A stretch of 64,000 nt of DNA from Legionella micdadei (GTDB taxonomy: Bacteria > Pseudomonadota > Gammaproteobacteria > Legionellales > Legionellaceae). Of this stretch, positions 62,040 to 64,000 are shown piece after piece (the stretch's first letter is position 1; each line of letters opens with the position of its first letter). The stretch is taken from the NCBI RefSeq assembly GCF_000953635.1, contig NZ_LN614830.1, positions 1,603,001-1,667,000 on the forward strand, in the 5' to 3' direction. The translations under genes and the position numbers were made by a program. The notes under the pieces are model-generated. The model made no database searches, had not been told where the DNA came from, and saw nothing but the letters and a program-made list of their open reading frames with translations.

Positions 62040-62762
62040 TTAAATTTCTTTAAACTCATTTTGATAAAAAATTACCCCACCTATAACAGCTGCAGGAATG
62101 GTAATAAGGTTTAAGAAAGGGATAATGCTGACAAGACTAATACAACAGCCAAACCCCAATGAAACCATTCTCTTTTCCCGGATCTTATTTTGCATCTCCT
62201 TAAACCCAACTAAGTTGTTATCCATTACAAAATCCAGATATTGAATACTGAGAATCCATGAGTTAAGCAAAAACCATATAAAAGGGAAAGCAGGGTGGAT
62301 AAATGGTATAAAAAATAAAATCGTCACTCCCAAAAAACGAGGGAAAAAATACCATAAAAATTTTCCCTGGCGCTTCATGCTACGACAAGCTGTTTTAAGG
62401 AAAGGCAAAGAGGGAATATCACTGTGATAAAATAAACGTTGAGCTTTTTCTGCTAATAACCCATTGAACGGGGAGGCTACCAGATTGAAAAGGACTGTAA
62501 ATGTCACGAGAAAAATAAATAAAAAACTGATGCAAAAAAATACAATGAATAACCAATGTAAAAAACTCAACCAGGAGGGAAGGAGATTGATAAAATATTG
62601 GGCATAGGATAGGAGATAATTATAGGCAAAGTAAAATAATCCAACAAATAACAAAAAATTAAAAATAATAGGTAGCAAAATAAAACGCCTAAGTCCTTTA
62701 GTCTTGAGACGGCTTAAACCCAATAAAAAATAGCGTGTGCCACGAATAAACTCTCCCAACAT
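62040..62762 (-). CDS. EI24/CysZ family membrane protein
   Basis: 240 residues with four main hydrophobic segments and the family elements 'RGTRYFLLGLSRLKTKGLRRFILLPI' near the start and 'PFNGLLAEKAQRLFY' in the middle. CysZ in E. coli transports sulfate. Other EI24 proteins have no known role, and no cys genes are near, so cysZ is not assigned. The C-terminal 'FGCCISLVSIIPFLNLITIPAAVIGG' segment is typical. It is divergent from the PspC gene with a 125-base gap. Confidence 0.85.
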   Translation of the reverse strand: MLGEFIRGTRYFLLGLSRLKTKGLRRFILLPIIFNFLLFVGLFYFAYNYLLSYAQYFINLLPSWLSFLHWLFIVFFCISFLFIFLVTFTVLFNLVASPFNGLLAEKAQRLFYHSDIPSLPFLKTACRSMKRQGKFLWYFFPRFLGVTILFFIPFIHPAFPFIWFLLNSWILSIQYLDFVMDNNLVGFKEMQNKIREKRMVSLGFGCCISLVSIIPFLNLITIPAAVIGGVIFYQNEFKEI

Positions 62763-62887
62763 AACTCCTTGGCTCTAATGTCATAAATTATTTCGAAAAT
62801 CGTTCTTTTTTATTGAAACCTCTTTATGTTTGACTGAAAATGATAAAATTTCTACAGGTTAATAAAAAAATTTAAAAATGAAATACT

Positions 62888-63103
62888 ATGACTAATATCT
62901 TAAAACCCTATAGAAAATTATGGCGCTCGCGTAGAGAGCGGAAAATCGCCGGGATATGCGGTGGTCTGGCAATGTATTTTAATATAGATCCTTTTTGGAT
63001 TCGGTTTATATTTGTTATTTTTTTTCTTTTAGGAGGCTCAGCTCTTCTTGTGTATATCATAATGTGGATCCTCATCCCCCTTGAGCCGGCTGATTGGCGA
63101 TAA
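62888..63103 (+). CDS. PspC domain protein
   Basis: A 71-residue protein with just the PspC domain: basic N-terminus, 'RKIAGICGGLAMYFNIDPFWIRFIFVIFF' and a second hydrophobic stretch ending 'YIIMWILIPLEP'. PspC proteins sit in the inner membrane and sense or relieve envelope stress. No other psp genes are near, and the short stand-alone form is common outside the enterobacteria. Followed by 140 bases without a gene. Confidence 0.88.
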   Translation: MTNILKPYRKLWRSRRERKIAGICGGLAMYFNIDPFWIRFIFVIFFLLGGSALLVYIIMWILIPLEPADWR

Positions 63104-63243
63104 GGTAATCCAGCATTTCGTACAAAAATTTTTAAATGGAAAACTGAGTAGACTCTAAAGTGGTTAACCCAGAAATCCAGTTTTTAAGCACAAGCTAAGT
63201 AATAAAACCGGTACTAGTGTCGTCATAATCCGAGCGATCCGAT

Positions 63244-64000
63244 TTAGTTGTTGTTGGTTACCTCAAATTTACCCGCTTTTCCATTTGCTCTGGTATTCGG
63301 ATCATACATTGCTTCGGCGAGGATTGCAGGTACAGTAAATGTTCCTGTGTTAATCGCCTTAATACGATAGATGATTTCTTTGGCGCTAGTGTCTACACCT
63401 GTAAAGAAAACCACGCGATCTTCACGGACATCTGTGTAATCCACATTTTCATTGTTCACAGAGTCACGCACAACCTCAAAACCGCCTGGTAACAGGTCAA
63501 CAATGGCTACGTTACTCAAATACGGGTTATCAGTTGAACGTACTTGAATATGTACTTCAATTTCTGTACCGAGGGTTGTATTGGTAATTGAATTACCTCT
63601 TTGGTCGCGATATTCCCTATACGCTTCAATCCCGTTTTTGACCTCCTGAGTGGGTAATGTTTTATCAAAGCCAGCTTGCGTCAGTTGATAGAAGTAGGTT
63701 TGCTGGGCAGGGTTATTAAAACTAACTTGCTTTACATTCTCATCCACACTCGCTTGCTCATAATTATTATTCAGCACTGTTAGGGTTTTTTCACTTTTAT
63801 CAGCAAAGATTTCTTGGATGGAAAGCGCAGTATTATTAGGGATAGGATTAGCCTGCGCGTAAGCACTTAGAGCTAGGCTGATATAGCCTGATAGTACTGT
63901 ATTGATGTCGCTGCTATTGATCGCTTTGACTAATTCCATAACAAGTGGATCACCCATTTTAGTCAAGCGTTCAGGGAAATGACGGGCAATCAAGTAGAGG
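63244..64000 (-). CDS. Bacterial alpha-2-macroglobulin, C-terminal part
   Basis: Partial: the frame is open through the right edge, so this is the C-terminal ~252 residues of a much larger gene. The sequence reads as the last domains of a YfhM-type alpha-2-macroglobulin, with 'QTYFYQLTQAGFDKTLPTQEVKNGIEAYREY', 'GTEIEVHIQVRS', 'VAIVDLLPGGFEVVRDS' and 'FTVPAILAEAMYDPNTRANGKAGKFEV'. Such periplasmic lipoproteins trap proteases through a thioester and usually work with PBP1C. The thioester motif and signal peptide would be outside the window. Confidence 0.85.
   Translation of the reverse strand, partial: LYLIARHFPERLTKMGDPLVMELVKAINSSDINTVLSGYISLALSAYAQANPIPNNTALSIQEIFADKSEKTLTVLNNNYEQASVDENVKQVSFNNPAQQTYFYQLTQAGFDKTLPTQEVKNGIEAYREYRDQRGNSITNTTLGTEIEVHIQVRSTDNPYLSNVAIVDLLPGGFEVVRDSVNNENVDYTDVREDRVVFFTGVDTSAKEIIYRIKAINTGTFTVPAILAEAMYDPNTRANGKAGKFEVTNNN

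Noticed and set aside
1-64000. CRISPR array, IS element, prophage, rRNA or tRNA genes
   Set aside because: No regularly spaced repeats, transposase or integrase motifs, or cloverleaf-like sequences were seen in reading the window on both strands.

Overview
The window looks like a chromosomal segment of a Legionella species, probably not L. pneumophila. Pointers are the flaA-flaG-fliD-fliS flagellar block, the Legionella-type lssY/lssZ pair, a eukaryote-like Ser/Thr kinase gene and several large lineage-specific ORFs of the kind used as Dot/Icm effectors, all in moderately AT-rich DNA between conserved gammaproteobacterial housekeeping operons. This assignment is inference from gene content. 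I see no rRNA, tRNA, CRISPR array, IS element or phage module.

Layout. 1-3.3 kb: type IV pilus / type II secretion assembly genes pilD (partial), pilC, pilB (minus). 3.5-5.3 kb: a YafS-like methyltransferase, a DUF1820 protein and a purine phosphoribosyltransferase (plus). 5.7-9.7 kb: a 1312-residue multidomain protein, the most unusual gene here, with a YopJ-like acetyltransferase/protease triad near its N-terminus and an SpvC/OspF-like segment at its C-terminus. 9.8-18.5 kb: envelope genes, namely two L,D-transpeptidases, RlpA, and one minus-strand run dacA-dat-ybeD-lipB-lssY-lssZ. 18.7-23.1 kb: csbD and fliS, fliD, flaG, flaA, the last behind a near-consensus sigma-28 promoter. 23.3-27.0 kb: accD-folC-dedD-cvpA. 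27.1-28.7 kb: a LegK-like kinase. 28.9-35.3 kb: lnt-leuS-lptE-holA-nadD (minus).

35.5-41.9 kb is catabolic: a saccharopine dehydrogenase and an ALDH7-type dehydrogenase (lysine degradation), then a FadN-type bifunctional beta-oxidation enzyme with its thiolase. 42.0-46.8 kb: an HDAC-like deacetylase, then rlmD-relA. 47.0-49.1 kb: two tandem paralogous ORFs with a conserved His/Cys pair that suggests a circularly permuted papain-like fold. Between them lies a decayed copy of the relA 3' end, which records how they duplicated. 49.2-64 kb: an Aquifex-type aconitase, a CapA-like protein, a giant 5-oxoprolinase, a secreted 719-residue protein, ChrA, a SAM-binding protein, a flavin disulfide oxidoreductase, an EI24/CysZ protein, a PspC protein and the C-terminal end of an alpha-2-macroglobulin.

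Three putative effector genes (the two tandem paralogs and the kinase) share the same promoter layout, cTTAAT followed 10 bases later by TATACT. The first element resembles the PmrA box known from Legionella effector promoters, so these loci may be co-regulated. All comparisons were made by eye and from memory of protein families; no database search was run.
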